NCBI RefSeq assembly: GCF_000613245.1
Contig: NZ_HG964937.1
Span: 307,405-371,404 of the forward strand
Source: Mycobacterium asiaticum DSM 44297
Lineage (GTDB): Bacteria > Actinomycetota > Actinomycetes > Mycobacteriales > Mycobacteriaceae
DNA: 64,000 nucleotides
Direction: 5' to 3'
Shown: positions 1 through 7,662 of the stretch, one piece after another
How the letters are laid out: each line of letters opens with the position of its first letter
Numbering within the stretch: position 1 is the stretch's first letter
The notes under the pieces: model-generated
What the model was told of the DNA's origin: nothing
The model's database searches: none
The model's input: the letters and a program-made list of their open reading frames with translations, nothing else
Position numbers and translations under genes: made by a program

Positions 1-199
1 AGAAGAGAGCGCCAACGCCTGGATCTCGGCCGTCAACGACCTCCGCCTGACGTTGGGCGTGATGCTCGACATCGGCCCGCAGGGGCCGGAACGCCTGCCG
101 GCCGACCACCCGCTGGCCGCGCACTTCGATGTGTACCAGTGGTTGACCGTGTTGCAGGAATACCTGGTGCTGGTGCTGATGGGGAAGCCGGCGGGATGA
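1..199 (+). CDS. DUF2017 family protein, C-terminal part (Rv1332-like)
   Basis: The reading frame enters from the left edge, with codons beginning at base 2, and ends at TGA 197-199. About 65 C-terminal residues are visible, including NAWISAVNDLRLTLGVMLD and a closing LVLVLMGKPAG. This matches my memory of Rv1332 (DUF2017), a mycobacterial protein of unknown function that sits just before the P1 hydrolase in M. tuberculosis. The stop overlaps the ATG of the next gene by 4 bases, so the two are probably translationally coupled. The start and the larger part of the protein lie outside the window. Confidence 0.7.
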   Translation, partial: EESANAWISAVNDLRLTLGVMLDIGPQGPERLPADHPLAAHFDVYQWLTVLQEYLVLVLMGKPAG

Positions 200-1230
200 A
201 CGGAATCACCGACGTCGGCGGGATCCGCGTCGGACACCACCACAAGCTGGACGCGGATGCGTCGCTCGGCAGCGGCTGGGCGTGTGGCGTCACGGTCATC
301 CTGCCGCCGCCGGGAACCGTGGGCGCGGTCGACTGCCGCGGCGGTGCACCGGGAACCCGGGAAACTGATCTGCTCGACCCGGTCAACAGCGTGCGCTACG
401 TGGACGCCGTGCTGCTGGCCGGTGGCAGCGCCTTCGGACTGGCCGCCGCCGACGGCATCATGCGCTGGCTGGAGGAGAGGCAGCGCGGCGTCGCGATGAG
501 CGGCGGAGTCGTGCCGATCGTGCCGGGCGCCGTGATCTTCGACCTGCCGGTAGGCGGCTGGGATTGCCGGCCCACCGCCGAGTTTGGCTTTGCGGCATGC
601 GAGGCGGCCGGCACGGACGTGGCAGTCGGCACGGTCGGTGCCGGGGTCGGGGCACGTGCCGGGGTGCTCAAAGGCGGTGTCGGGACGGCGTCGGTCACCC
701 TGGCATCCGGCGTTACGGTGGGCGCGCTGGTGATCGTGAACGCCGCCGGTGACGCGGTGGACCCAAAGACCGGGCTGCCCTGGATGGCCGAGTTGATCAC
801 TGAGTTCGAGCTGACGCCGCCGCCGCCCGAACAGATCGCGGAGCTGGCGCAATTGCCGTCACCGCTGAGCTCGCTGAACACCACCATCGCCGTGGTGGCC
901 ACCGACGCCGCGCTGAGCCCGGCAGCGTGCCGGCGGGTCGCGATCGCCGCGCACGACGGGCTGGCCCGCACGCTGCGTCCTGCGCACACCCCGCTGGACG
1001 GCGACACCGTGTTCGCCCTGGCAACCGGGGCGGTGGAGGTGCCGCCGGCAGCGGACACACCCGCGGCGATGTCGCCGGAAACCGGACTGCTCACCGCGGT
1101 GGGAGCGGCCGCCGCCGATTGCCTGGCCCGCGCCGTGCTCGGCGGGGTCGTCGCCGCGGAGTCGGTGGCCGGCGTACCCGCCTACCGGGACGTGCTGCCC
1201 GGCGCGTTCGCCAATACGGGTGATGGTTAA
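196..1230 (+). CDS. P1 family peptidase / DmpA-NylC type hydrolase (Rv1333-like)
   Basis: The 344-residue product belongs to the P1 (S58) family, enzymes that cut themselves to expose an N-terminal nucleophile and then act as aminopeptidases or amidases. It has the usual N-terminal ITDVGGIRVGH, a glycine-rich GGSAFGLAAADG near residue 76 and PVGGWDCRPTAEFGFAA near 118. SLNTTIAVVATDA at about 226-238 carries the expected self-cleavage site before Thr229. ATG 196 was chosen because it overlaps the preceding stop (atga) and gives the family N-terminus. In M. tuberculosis the next genes are mec-cysO-cysM; here the rhomboid gene follows directly. The substrate is unknown. Confidence 0.85.
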   Translation: MNGITDVGGIRVGHHHKLDADASLGSGWACGVTVILPPPGTVGAVDCRGGAPGTRETDLLDPVNSVRYVDAVLLAGGSAFGLAAADGIMRWLEERQRGVAMSGGVVPIVPGAVIFDLPVGGWDCRPTAEFGFAACEAAGTDVAVGTVGAGVGARAGVLKGGVGTASVTLASGVTVGALVIVNAAGDAVDPKTGLPWMAELITEFELTPPPPEQIAELAQLPSPLSSLNTTIAVVATDAALSPAACRRVAIAAHDGLARTLRPAHTPLDGDTVFALATGAVEVPPAADTPAAMSPETGLLTAVGAAAADCLARAVLGGVVAAESVAGVPAYRDVLPGAFANTGDG

Positions 1231-1250
1231 CCAGGCCGGTAGCCTGGATA

Positions 1251-1940
1251 ATGCCGAAAACGCTCTGGAAGGGCAGCCATGGGCAGGAAAGATCGCACCC
1301 CGGCGACGGAGACGAAGAAGCCGCGCTGGGCGGTGGGGCGACCACCATCATCACCTTCGTCGCGCTGCTCTATGTCGTCGAGCTGATCGATCAGCTCAGC
1401 GGTGACCGGCTCGACCGCAACGGCATCCGACCGCTGACCACCGACGGACTGTGGGGAATCGTCTTTGCCCCGCTGTTGCACGCGAACTGGCAGCACCTGA
1501 TCGCCAACACCGTCCCCATGCTGGTGCTCGGTTTCCTCATGACGCTGGCCGGTCTGTCCCGGTTCGTCTGGGCAACGGCGATCGTCTGGATCCTGGGCGG
1601 CTTCGGCACCTGGCTGATCGGCAACGTCGGTAGCAGCTGTGGGCCTACCGACCACATCGGGGCGTCCGGCCTGATCTTCGGCTGGCTGTCATTCCTGCTG
1701 GTGTTCGGGATTTTCGTGCGCCGCGTGTGGGACATCATCATCGGGCTGGCGGTGCTGTTCGTCTACGGCGGCGTACTGCTGGGCGCCCTGCCGCGGCTGG
1801 GCATGTGCGGCGGCGTGTCGTGGCAGGGCCACCTCTGTGGTGCGCTGGCCGGTGTGGTGGCCGCCTATCTGCTCTCCGCCCCCGAGCGCAAGGCGCGCGA
1901 GCTGAAGAGGGCGGGCAAGCCGTTGCCGCGCAGAGCATGA
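1251..1940 (+). CDS. rhomboid family intramembrane serine protease (Rv1337-like), apparent 5' frameshift
   Basis: This multi-pass membrane protein has the rhomboid signatures [11 protein letters not shown], the catalytic-serine motif GASGLIFG and the histidine motif GHLCGALAG. Rhomboids cut transmembrane segments of other membrane proteins. The open frame can start at ATG 1251, but its first 29 residues do not look like the family. A different frame from ATG 1279 encodes [20 protein letters not shown], which matches the Rv1337 N-terminus (remembered as ...KRPRWVVGGTTILTF). That frame would join [11 protein letters not shown] at 1341 if one base were added in the ggtggggcg stretch (1332-1340). 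It is either a sequencing error or a real frameshift in a non-conserved cytoplasmic tail. The stop overlaps murI. Confidence 0.8.
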   Translation: MPKTLWKGSHGQERSHPGDGDEEAALGGGATTIITFVALLYVVELIDQLSGDRLDRNGIRPLTTDGLWGIVFAPLLHANWQHLIANTVPMLVLGFLMTLAGLSRFVWATAIVWILGGFGTWLIGNVGSSCGPTDHIGASGLIFGWLSFLLVFGIFVRRVWDIIIGLAVLFVYGGVLLGALPRLGMCGGVSWQGHLCGALAGVVAAYLLSAPERKARELKRAGKPLPRRA

Positions 1941-2752
1941 GTTCGCCGCTTTCGCCCGTCGGGATCTTCGACTCCGGCGTCGGCGGGTTGACCGTCGCGC
2001 GGGCCATCATCGACCAGCTGCCCGACGAGGACATCATCTATGTCGGCGACACCGGCAACGGCCCGTACGGGCCGCTGCCCATCCCGGAGATCCGTGCCCA
2101 CGCGCTGGCCATCGGTGACGACTTGGTCAACAGGGGAGTCAAGGCGTTGGTAATCGCCTGCAACTCGGCGTCGGCCGCCTGCCTGCGGGACGCACGTGAA
2201 CGCTACGACGTGCCCGTCGTGGAAGTGATCCTGCCCGCGGTGCGCCGCGCGGTGGCCGCCACCCGCAACGGTCGCATTGGAGTGATCGGTACCCGCGCCA
2301 CGATCACTTCGCACGCCTACCAGGACGCCTTTGCCGCCGCCCGCGACACCGAGATCACGGCGGTGGCATGCCCACGGTTCGTCGACTTTGTCGAGCGTGG
2401 TGTCACCAGCGGTCGGCAGGTGCTCGGCTTGGCCGAGGGCTACCTGGAGCCGTTGCAGCGCGCCGAGGTCGACACCCTGGTGCTGGGCTGCACGCACTAT
2501 CCGTTGTTGTCCGGTCTCATTCAGCTGGTGATGGGGGAGGACGTCACGCTGGTCTCCAGCGCCGAAGAAACCGCTAAGCAAGTGCTGCGGGTACTCACCG
2601 AGTTGGATCTGCTGCGCCCCCATGGTGGACCCCCCGCCGCGCGGGTGTTCGAAGCCACCGGCGACCCCGAGGCGTTCACCAAACTCGCGACTCGATTCCT
2701 CGGGCCCGCCGTCATCGGCGTTGAACCCGCCCGCGCCACGCACGTTCATTAG
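1937..2752 (+). CDS. murI: glutamate racemase
   Basis: MurI converts L- to D-glutamate for peptidoglycan precursors in the cytoplasm. The 271-residue product has the family landmarks in order: [10 protein letters not shown] (residues 10-19), [11 protein letters not shown] (35-45), [10 protein letters not shown] with catalytic Cys75, and [11 protein letters not shown] with catalytic Cys185. ATG 1937 overlaps the rhomboid stop by 3 bases, which fixes the start and suggests coupling. The order rhomboid-murI-Rv1339-rphA-rdgB is the same as in M. tuberculosis. Confidence 0.95.
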   Translation: MSSPLSPVGIFDSGVGGLTVARAIIDQLPDEDIIYVGDTGNGPYGPLPIPEIRAHALAIGDDLVNRGVKALVIACNSASAACLRDARERYDVPVVEVILPAVRRAVAATRNGRIGVIGTRATITSHAYQDAFAAARDTEITAVACPRFVDFVERGVTSGRQVLGLAEGYLEPLQRAEVDTLVLGCTHYPLLSGLIQLVMGEDVTLVSSAEETAKQVLRVLTELDLLRPHGGPPAARVFEATGDPEAFTKLATRFLGPAVIGVEPARATHVH

Positions 2753-2774
2753 ATATGCCGATGTTTATGACGGA

Positions 2775-3599
2775 ATGCGGCGATGTTTTCCCCATCGTGG
2801 TATTTCGCATGGCACAGTGGTCTCCGTGCGCATAACCGTGCTCGGATGCTCCGGGAGCGTCGTGGGTCCGGATTCGCCCGCGTCGGGATATCTCCTTCGG
2901 GCTCCGGGGACGCCGCCCCTCGTCATCGATTTCGGCGGGGGTGTGTTGGGGGCGTTGCAACGGCACGCCGATCCGAGTTCGGTGCACGTGTTGTTGTCGC
3001 ACCTGCACGCCGACCACTGCCTCGATGTCCCCGGGCTGTTCGTCTGGCGCCGTTACCACCCAACCGCGCGTCCGTCCGGAAAGGCGCTGCTGTACGGCCC
3101 GAGCGACACCTGGTCGCGGCTGGGCGCGGCGTCGTCGCCGTATGGCGGCGAGATCGACGATTGCTCGGACATCTTCGACGTGCGGCACTGGGTTGACGGT
3201 GAGCCGGTGACGTTCGGCGAGATCACGGTGCTGCCCCGGGTGGTTGCGCATCCGACCGAGTCGTTCGGGATGCGATTCACCGATCCCACCGGAGCGACGC
3301 TGGTCTACAGCGGCGATACCGGCGAGTGCGACCAGCTCATCGAACTGGCTCGCGGCGCCGACGTCTTCTTGTGCGAGGCGTCCTGGCCGCACTCACCGAA
3401 GCATCCGCCGGCGCTGCACCTGTCCGGCACCGAGGCCGGCCGCGCCGCGGCGCGGGCCGGTGTCCGCGAGTTGCTGCTCACCCATATTCCGCCTTGGACG
3501 TCGCGTGAGGATGTGATCAGCGAGGCCAAGGCGGAGTTCGACGGCCCGGTGCATGCGGTGGTGCCCGACGAGACGTTCGAAGTCCGCCGCGCCAGTTAG
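2775..3599 (+). CDS. metallo-beta-lactamase fold cyclic nucleotide phosphodiesterase (Rv1339-like)
   Basis: The 274-residue product is a metallo-beta-lactamase fold hydrolase with the metal motif HLHADH at 76-81, further ligands in SGDTGECD and LLLTHIPPW, and an ITVLGCSGSVVGPDSPASGYLL opening typical of the RNase Z-like branch. Its close homolog Rv1339 is reported to be an unusual cAMP phosphodiesterase that sets intracellular cAMP and drug tolerance. ATG 2775 (MRRCFPHRGI) matches the start annotated for Rv1339; GTG 2826 (VRITVLGCSG) gives the minimal conserved domain and is a real alternative, as neither has a clear ribosome binding site. Confidence 0.85.
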   Translation: MRRCFPHRGISHGTVVSVRITVLGCSGSVVGPDSPASGYLLRAPGTPPLVIDFGGGVLGALQRHADPSSVHVLLSHLHADHCLDVPGLFVWRRYHPTARPSGKALLYGPSDTWSRLGAASSPYGGEIDDCSDIFDVRHWVDGEPVTFGEITVLPRVVAHPTESFGMRFTDPTGATLVYSGDTGECDQLIELARGADVFLCEASWPHSPKHPPALHLSGTEAGRAAARAGVRELLLTHIPPWTSREDVISEAKAEFDGPVHAVVPDETFEVRRAS

Positions 3600-3643
3600 C
3601 GGTGTAGATCTGCCGGCTTTGGCCGCGAGTTAGGGTTGTCGGC

Positions 3644-4423
3644 GTGTCGAAACGAGAAGACGGCCGCCGCGACGACGAGCTTCGCCAGGTGGTCATCACG
3701 CGGGGGTTCACCGAAAACCCAGCGGGTTCGGTGCTGATCGAATTCGGTCGCACCAAGGTGTTGTGCACCGCGAGTGTCACCGAGGGCGTGCCGCGCTGGC
3801 GGAAGGGTTCGGGTCTGGGCTGGCTGACCGCGGAGTACGCGATGCTGCCCTCGGCTACCCACACTCGTTCCGACCGCGAATCGGTGAAGGGCCGGCCCAG
3901 CGGCCGCACCCAGGAGATCAGTCGTCTGGTCGGCCGATCGCTGCGCGCGTGCATCGACCTTGCCGCACTGGGCGAGAACACCATTGCCGTCGACTGCGAC
4001 GTGCTGCAGGCCGACGGCGGCACCCGCACCGCCGCGATCACCGGTGCCTACGTGGCGCTGGCCGACGCGGTCACTTACCTGGCCGCCGCCGGCAAATTGT
4101 CCGACCCCCGGCCGTTGTCGTGTGCCATCGCAGCCATCAGCGTGGGCGTCGTCGACGGCCGGATCCGCGCGGACCTGCCTTACGAAGAGGACTCGCGCGC
4201 CGAAGTCGACATGAATGTGGTCGCCACCGACACCGGCACACTGGTGGAGGTGCAGGGCACCGGCGAGGGCGCGACGTTCCCCCGCTCGACGTTGGACAAG
4301 CTGCTCGACGTGGCGCTCAAGGCCTGCGACGAGCTGTTCGCCGCCCAGCGTGAAGCCTTGGCGTTGCCGTACCCGGGCGAGCTGCCGGACGGGCCCCCGC
4401 AACCGAAGGCGTTCGGAAGCTGA
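3644..4423 (+). CDS. rphA: ribonuclease PH
   Basis: RNase PH is a phosphate-dependent 3'-5' exonuclease that trims tRNA 3' ends. The 259-residue product shows the family blocks: [31 protein letters not shown], the substrate-binding [35 protein letters not shown] and [12 protein letters not shown]. The start is GTG 3644 ([14 protein letters not shown]), which gives the usual N-terminus. The stop is 8 bases before the start chosen for the downstream nucleotide pyrophosphatase, as in other mycobacteria. Confidence 0.95.
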   Translation: MSKREDGRRDDELRQVVITRGFTENPAGSVLIEFGRTKVLCTASVTEGVPRWRKGSGLGWLTAEYAMLPSATHTRSDRESVKGRPSGRTQEISRLVGRSLRACIDLAALGENTIAVDCDVLQADGGTRTAAITGAYVALADAVTYLAAAGKLSDPRPLSCAIAAISVGVVDGRIRADLPYEEDSRAEVDMNVVATDTGTLVEVQGTGEGATFPRSTLDKLLDVALKACDELFAAQREALALPYPGELPDGPPQPKAFGS

Positions 4424-4431
4424 CTCGGGTA

Positions 4432-5022
4432 TTGGTCGCCAGCCGCAACCGCAAGAAGCTGGCCGAACTTCAGCGCGTCCTGGATGGCGCAGGTCTGTCG
4501 GGGGTGACGCTGGTGTCCCTGGACGACGTGCCGGAATTCGCCGAGGCACCCGAGACGGGCGCGACGTTTGAGGAGAACGCGCTGGCCAAGGCGCGCGACG
4601 CGTTCACCGCCACCGGCCTGCCGAGCATCGCCGACGACTCGGGATTGACAGTCGCCGCGCTTAACGGGATGCCCGGGGTGTTGTCGGCGCGGTGGTCGGG
4701 ACGGCACGGGGACGATGCTGCCAATACCGAGCTGCTGTTGGCACAGTTGTCTGACGTGCCCGACGGGCGGCGCGGCGCGGCGTTCGTGTCGGCCTGTGCG
4801 CTGGTCTCCGAAGCGGACCAGGTGGTGGTTCGTGGGGAGTGGCGCGGCTCGATCGCGCGTGCGCCGCGCGGCGACGGCGGCTTCGGTTACGACCCGGTCT
4901 TTGTTCCCAACGGCGAGCAGCGGACCGCAGCCGAGCTGACCCCGGCCGAAAAGGACGCGGTGTCGCACCGCGGACGCGCGCTGGCGCTGTTGTTGCCCGC
5001 GCTGCGCGCGCTGGCGCACTGA
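4432..5022 (+). CDS. RdgB/HAM1 family non-canonical purine NTP pyrophosphatase
   Basis: The enzyme removes dITP and XTP from the nucleotide pool. Signatures are VASRNRKKLAEL at the N-terminus, TFEENALAKARDAF, the active-site ADDSGLTV, GVLSARWSG, GGFGYDPVFVP and the closing SHRGRALALL. The length of about 196 residues fits the family. The start is uncertain. TTG 4432 (LVASRNRKK) is used here. No ATG or GTG lies nearby in frame upstream, and homologs usually carry four or five residues more, so translation may begin at CTG 4420 (overlapping the rphA stop) through coupling. Confidence 0.9.
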   Translation: MVASRNRKKLAELQRVLDGAGLSGVTLVSLDDVPEFAEAPETGATFEENALAKARDAFTATGLPSIADDSGLTVAALNGMPGVLSARWSGRHGDDAANTELLLAQLSDVPDGRRGAAFVSACALVSEADQVVVRGEWRGSIARAPRGDGGFGYDPVFVPNGEQRTAAELTPAEKDAVSHRGRALALLLPALRALAH

Positions 5023-5023
5023 T

Positions 5024-5380
5024 TCACAGGTCGAAGCGCGCTTTGATGTCCTTGGTTTGGCGGTGCTCGACGATGATGCCCAGCAGCGGAACCGTGCCGG
5101 CCAGCAGCACGCCGATGGTCTTGCCGATCGGCCAGCGAACTTTGATCGCCAGATTGAACGCCGCGAGCACGTAGACGAAGTACACCCAGCCGTGCACGAC
5201 TTCGATCCACCGGATCTCGCGGTGATAGACCAGGTGCGACACGATCTCGCCGCACAGCGCGATCAGCCAGATGCCCGTCGCCCACGCCATCACGCGGTAG
5301 GCGAGCAACGCGGTCCGGATCTTCTCGATCGGGAAGACCGGGGCGTTGCGCTCGGCTTCGGGTGTCTCGGGTGCACTCAT
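5024..5380 (-). CDS. DUF3817 membrane protein (Rv1342c-like)
   Basis: This 118-residue protein has about three membrane segments (around TALLAYRVMAWATGIWLIAL, VVHGWVYFVYVLAAFNLAI and TIGVLLAGTVPLLGIIV) and a charged C-terminal tail. It matches the DUF3817 family, the counterpart of Rv1342c. The function is unknown. It faces the upstream pyrophosphatase gene end to end with a 1-base gap, and its start overlaps the stop of lprD by 4 bases, so the two minus-strand genes form an lprD-DUF3817 operon. Confidence 0.8.
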   Translation of the reverse strand: MSAPETPEAERNAPVFPIEKIRTALLAYRVMAWATGIWLIALCGEIVSHLVYHREIRWIEVVHGWVYFVYVLAAFNLAIKVRWPIGKTIGVLLAGTVPLLGIIVEHRQTKDIKARFDL

Positions 5381-5796
5381 GCAGTGGTCCTGTTCTGCTT
5401 CTCGGCGTCGTTCTTGGCAAGCTCGGCCAGGTACGCGTTGTACTCGCGCAGGGCGGGATCATCGGGTTGCTGCTGGGCCGGCTTCGGCCGCTCGGGCAAC
5501 AAGCCGGGAGGGATCTCGGTGTCCGCGTGGCGGTTCCCCGGCTCGGGCGGTGCCTCCTCATAGCGGACGAAATTCCGGTAGGCGTACACGCAGAACCCGG
5601 CGAACAGCGGCCACTGCAGCGCGTAGCCCAAGTTCTGGTAGGTGCCCGACACCGACTGGAATCGGGTCCACTGCCACCAGCCCAACGCCAGGCAACCGCA
5701 GGCCGCAACGATCACCAGAATGATCGCCGCGACGCGGCGGTGGCGTCGTAGCGGGGCGGGGGTGGACACACCATGACGGTACCGCGCGGTGGTCAT
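5377..5796 (-). CDS. lprD: lipoprotein LprD-like
   Basis: From ATG 5796 the product has a basic N-terminus, a hydrophobic stretch with a lipobox-like VAAC (Cys33), then LALGWWQWTRFQSVSGTYQN and LQWPLFAGFCVYAYRNFVRYEE, which match LprD (Rv1343c). A second hydrophobic segment is therefore present and the protein is membrane-bound; lipidation at Cys33 is an inference. The C-terminal third is polar (PERPKPAQQQPDDPALREYN). A longer open frame runs into the tRNA-Leu gene upstream, so the internal start at 5796 is preferred. The function is unknown. Confidence 0.8.
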   Translation of the reverse strand: MTTARYRHGVSTPAPLRRHRRVAAIILVIVAACGCLALGWWQWTRFQSVSGTYQNLGYALQWPLFAGFCVYAYRNFVRYEEAPPEPGNRHADTEIPPGLLPERPKPAQQQPDDPALREYNAYLAELAKNDAEKQNRTTA

Positions 5797-5830
5797 GCGG
5801 GCGTTGTGCGCGCGTAGGATCGCTAGTCGC

Positions 5831-5914
5831 GCGGGCGTGATGAAATTGGCAGACATGCCGGCTTTAGGTGCCGGTGCTCGAAAGAGCGTGTGGGTTCGAG
5901 TCCCTCCGCCCGCA
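5831..5914 (+). tRNA. tRNA-Leu (anticodon TAG)
   Basis: The acceptor arms GCGGGCG (5831-5837) and CGCCCGC (5907-5913) pair perfectly, followed by discriminator A5914 and encoded CC. The anticodon stem CCGGC/GCCGG encloses the loop TTTAGGT, giving anticodon TAG for CUA/CUN leucine codons. A long variable arm (GTGCTCGAAAGAGCGT) marks a class II tRNA, and GGTTCGAGTCC forms the T arm. It lies just upstream of lprD on the opposite strand. Confidence 0.96.
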
Positions 5915-5936
5915 CCGATGCCGGGGCTAGCCGGGC

Positions 5937-6152
5937 CTAATGGGCACCCCGGCCCGTCTGCTGCTGCAGCTCGTCGATCAACTCCGACGCTTGCGCCTTC
6001 GTCAGATCGTCCGGAACTTCCCGGCCGGCCTCCTGCGCCAACGTGCTCACATAGCTGCGCTGCGGGCCGGTCATCGGCTCGTCGCCGGTCACCCAGTTCG
6101 ACGGGTCCTTTTCGGGGTTCTCCTGCGGTGCTGGTTGCGCGTTGCTACTCAT
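5937..6152 (-). CDS. small DUF3072 family protein
   Basis: A 71-residue soluble protein begins MSSNAQPAPQENPEKDPSNW and contains TGPQRSYVSTLAQEAGREVP and DDLTKAQASELIDELQ, the DUF3072 pattern common in actinobacteria and proteobacteria. The core resembles a short SAP-like helix-turn-helix, but the function is unknown. ATG 6152 was chosen over an upstream start because the conserved part begins there and the longer frame runs through the divergent promoter. Confidence 0.75.
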   Translation of the reverse strand: MSSNAQPAPQENPEKDPSNWVTGDEPMTGPQRSYVSTLAQEAGREVPDDLTKAQASELIDELQQQTGRGAH

Positions 6153-6170
6153 ACCAGCGCGGATAACCAT

Positions 6171-6200
6171 CGCACATACATTCGAAACATGTGGTGTGCG
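6171..6200. promoter_or_regulatory. inverted repeat in divergent promoter region
   Basis: Between the divergent DUF3072 and TIGR03085 genes lies CGCACATACAT...ATGTGGTGTGCG. The arms pair over about 11 positions with one bulge and TTCGAA near the centre. It could be an operator shared by both genes. It has only half of a mycobacterial LexA box, so an SOS role is not supported. Confidence 0.3.
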
Positions 6201-6238
6201 GCACGATGGTGGTCGAAGCCCGAACGATTGGAGACGAA

Positions 6239-6859
6239 GTGTCCGTTGCACGACGTGAGCGCGCCGCTCTGGTAGAGACGATGCTTGCCGCGGGCCCCGA
6301 TGCGCCCACCCTGTGTGAAGGTTGGCGCACCCGCGACCTGGCGGCTCATCTGGTGATCCGGGAGCACCGCATCGACGCCGGACCGGGCATCCTCATTCCC
6401 TTCTTCGCCGGCCACACCGAGAAGTTGCAGAACAAGGTCGCGGAGAACACCGACTGGGAGGAGTTGGTCGGCAAGATCGCGGCCGGCCCGCCCGTCTACT
6501 CACCGTTCAAACTGCTCGATCCGGTCGCCAATGTCGCGGAAATGTTCATCCACCACGAGGACGTACGCCGCGCCGGAACGGATTGGGAACCAAGACAACT
6601 CGAGCCCAAGCTGGTCGCCGGACTGCAGCGGACCCTGGGGCTGATGGGGCGGCTGACGTTGGCGAAGGTGCCCGGTCGCGTCGCGCTGCGCACCACCGAC
6701 GGCAAGACGGTGCTGATCGCCGGTCAAGGCCCGGCCGTCACGGTAACGGGTGCGCCCGAGGAGTTGCTGCTGTTCGCGGTAGGCAGGACGGCCCGGGTCG
6801 ACTTCGACGGCGACGAGCAGGCGATCTCCGACGTGCAGAACGCACCCAAGAGTCTCTAA
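6239..6859 (+). CDS. TIGR03085 family metal-binding protein (maleylpyruvate isomerase N-terminal fold)
   Basis: The 206-residue product starts at GTG 6239, preceded by a good GGAGA ribosome binding site. It shows the DinB/mycothiol-dependent isomerase pattern: RRERAALVETMLAAGPDAPTLCEGW, RTRDLAAHLVIREHR with a metal histidine, and EMFIHHEDVRRA with the second metal site. Members are common in mycothiol-producing actinobacteria; most have no assigned reaction. The C-terminal half (VALRTTDGKTVLIAGQGPAVTV) is the family's sterol-carrier-like domain. It stands alone 89 bases before the irt operon, whose promoter lies in between. Confidence 0.8.
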   Translation: MSVARRERAALVETMLAAGPDAPTLCEGWRTRDLAAHLVIREHRIDAGPGILIPFFAGHTEKLQNKVAENTDWEELVGKIAAGPPVYSPFKLLDPVANVAEMFIHHEDVRRAGTDWEPRQLEPKLVAGLQRTLGLMGRLTLAKVPGRVALRTTDGKTVLIAGQGPAVTVTGAPEELLLFAVGRTARVDFDGDEQAISDVQNAPKSL

Positions 6860-6884
6860 CGGGGACAACGTCCGACCAGCCCGT

Positions 6885-6914
6885 TTGACGCCGTGTAAGG
6901 TAACCCTTAGTTTA
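6885..6914 (+). promoter_or_regulatory. promoter with IdeR/DtxR-like iron box for the tetR-irtA-irtB operon
   Basis: A -35-like TTGACG (6885-6890) is followed after 17 bases by TAGTTT (6908-6913). The 19 bases at 6896-6914, TAAGGTAACCCTTAGTTTA, match the DtxR/IdeR consensus (TWAGGTTAGSCTAACCTWA, remembered) at 14 of 19 positions. The left half is strong (TAAGGT) and the right half weaker. The box covers the spacer and -10, so iron-loaded IdeR would block the polymerase. TAAGG-N4-CCTTA inside it is also a perfect 5-bp palindrome, which could instead serve the TetR. Confidence 0.5.
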
Positions 6915-6948
6915 CGGGGGTAACTTTCTGCGTCGAGGGGTCAGCCGG

Positions 6949-7662
6949 GTGAAAACCATTGCTCAGCGCACCGGCGGTCGTCCGGCGCTCATCGCGCTGG
7001 ACGACGTGCTGCGGGTGGGCCGTGAGCTGGGTATGCAGCGACTCAGCATCAACGCCGTCGCCGGCCGGCTCGGTGTTTCGGCCACCGCTCTGTACCGGCA
7101 CGTCGAAAGCCGTTGGGCGCTAGAACGTTTGGTCGGCGAAAGTCTGCTGGCCGAACTCGAGCTGACGGACGAACCGGACGAGAACGTCGAGCAGCACCTG
7201 CTTTCTTTCGGACTCCAGCTATGGCGCTTCACCGTCGACCACCCCGGACTGGCGTCCTATATGCAGGTCTTGTTCCCCCGCGGCGACACCGGCATGGGGT
7301 TGCTGATCGCCGAAGTCGACGCCCTTGGCGGGCGCGGGTACGCCAAAGACGCGGCCATTGTGGTGGCCAGTGCCGTGGCCACGCTGGCGATCAGCTTGGC
7401 CGCCCGGGAAGAGAGCAATGCCAGCACTACCGGCGGTGAACAGGCCGACCGGTTCGTGCAGGAGCGCGATGCCGCCAATCGGCGCCTGGCCGATGACGAA
7501 CGGCTGGGGGCGGCCCACCTCGGCCTGCCCGAGCTGTCCAGTTCGCAATACGTGCGGCTGTTGCTGGCCGCGTCGATTCGGGGTCTGGTCGGAGAAATCC
7601 CCCCGGGCCGCCCGATCATGGAAGTCGTGGCGGCCCACACCGCCGCGGGAGAGGATCGTTGA
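6949..7662 (+). CDS. TetR family transcriptional regulator ahead of irtA
   Basis: The 237-residue protein has an N-terminal helix-turn-helix of the TetR kind ([33 protein letters not shown], about residues 25-57) and a helical ligand/dimer domain. GTG 6949 gives [21 protein letters not shown], the expected opening. Its TGA overlaps the ATG of irtA, so the regulator is the first gene of a tetR-irtA-irtB operon. A TetR here is not part of the M. tuberculosis irt locus. It may regulate its own operon through the palindrome at 6896-6909; the effector is unknown. Confidence 0.85.
   Translation: MKTIAQRTGGRPALIALDDVLRVGRELGMQRLSINAVAGRLGVSATALYRHVESRWALERLVGESLLAELELTDEPDENVEQHLLSFGLQLWRFTVDHPGLASYMQVLFPRGDTGMGLLIAEVDALGGRGYAKDAAIVVASAVATLAISLAAREESNASTTGGEQADRFVQERDAANRRLADDERLGAAHLGLPELSSSQYVRLLLAASIRGLVGEIPPGRPIMEVVAAHTAAGEDR

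Noticed and set aside
1865..2749. Leftward open frame of 294 codons opposite murI
   Set aside because: It lies wholly over murI, which has all catalytic motifs; GC-rich third positions make such antisense frames common.
5797..5856. N-terminal extension of lprD to 5856
   Set aside because: It would run into the tRNA-Leu gene and lacks similarity; the signal-like segment follows properly from ATG 5796.
6182..6195. Half LexA (SOS) box TCGAA near the divergent DUF3072/TIGR03085 promoters
   Set aside because: Only one half-site; the second GTTCGA half is absent.
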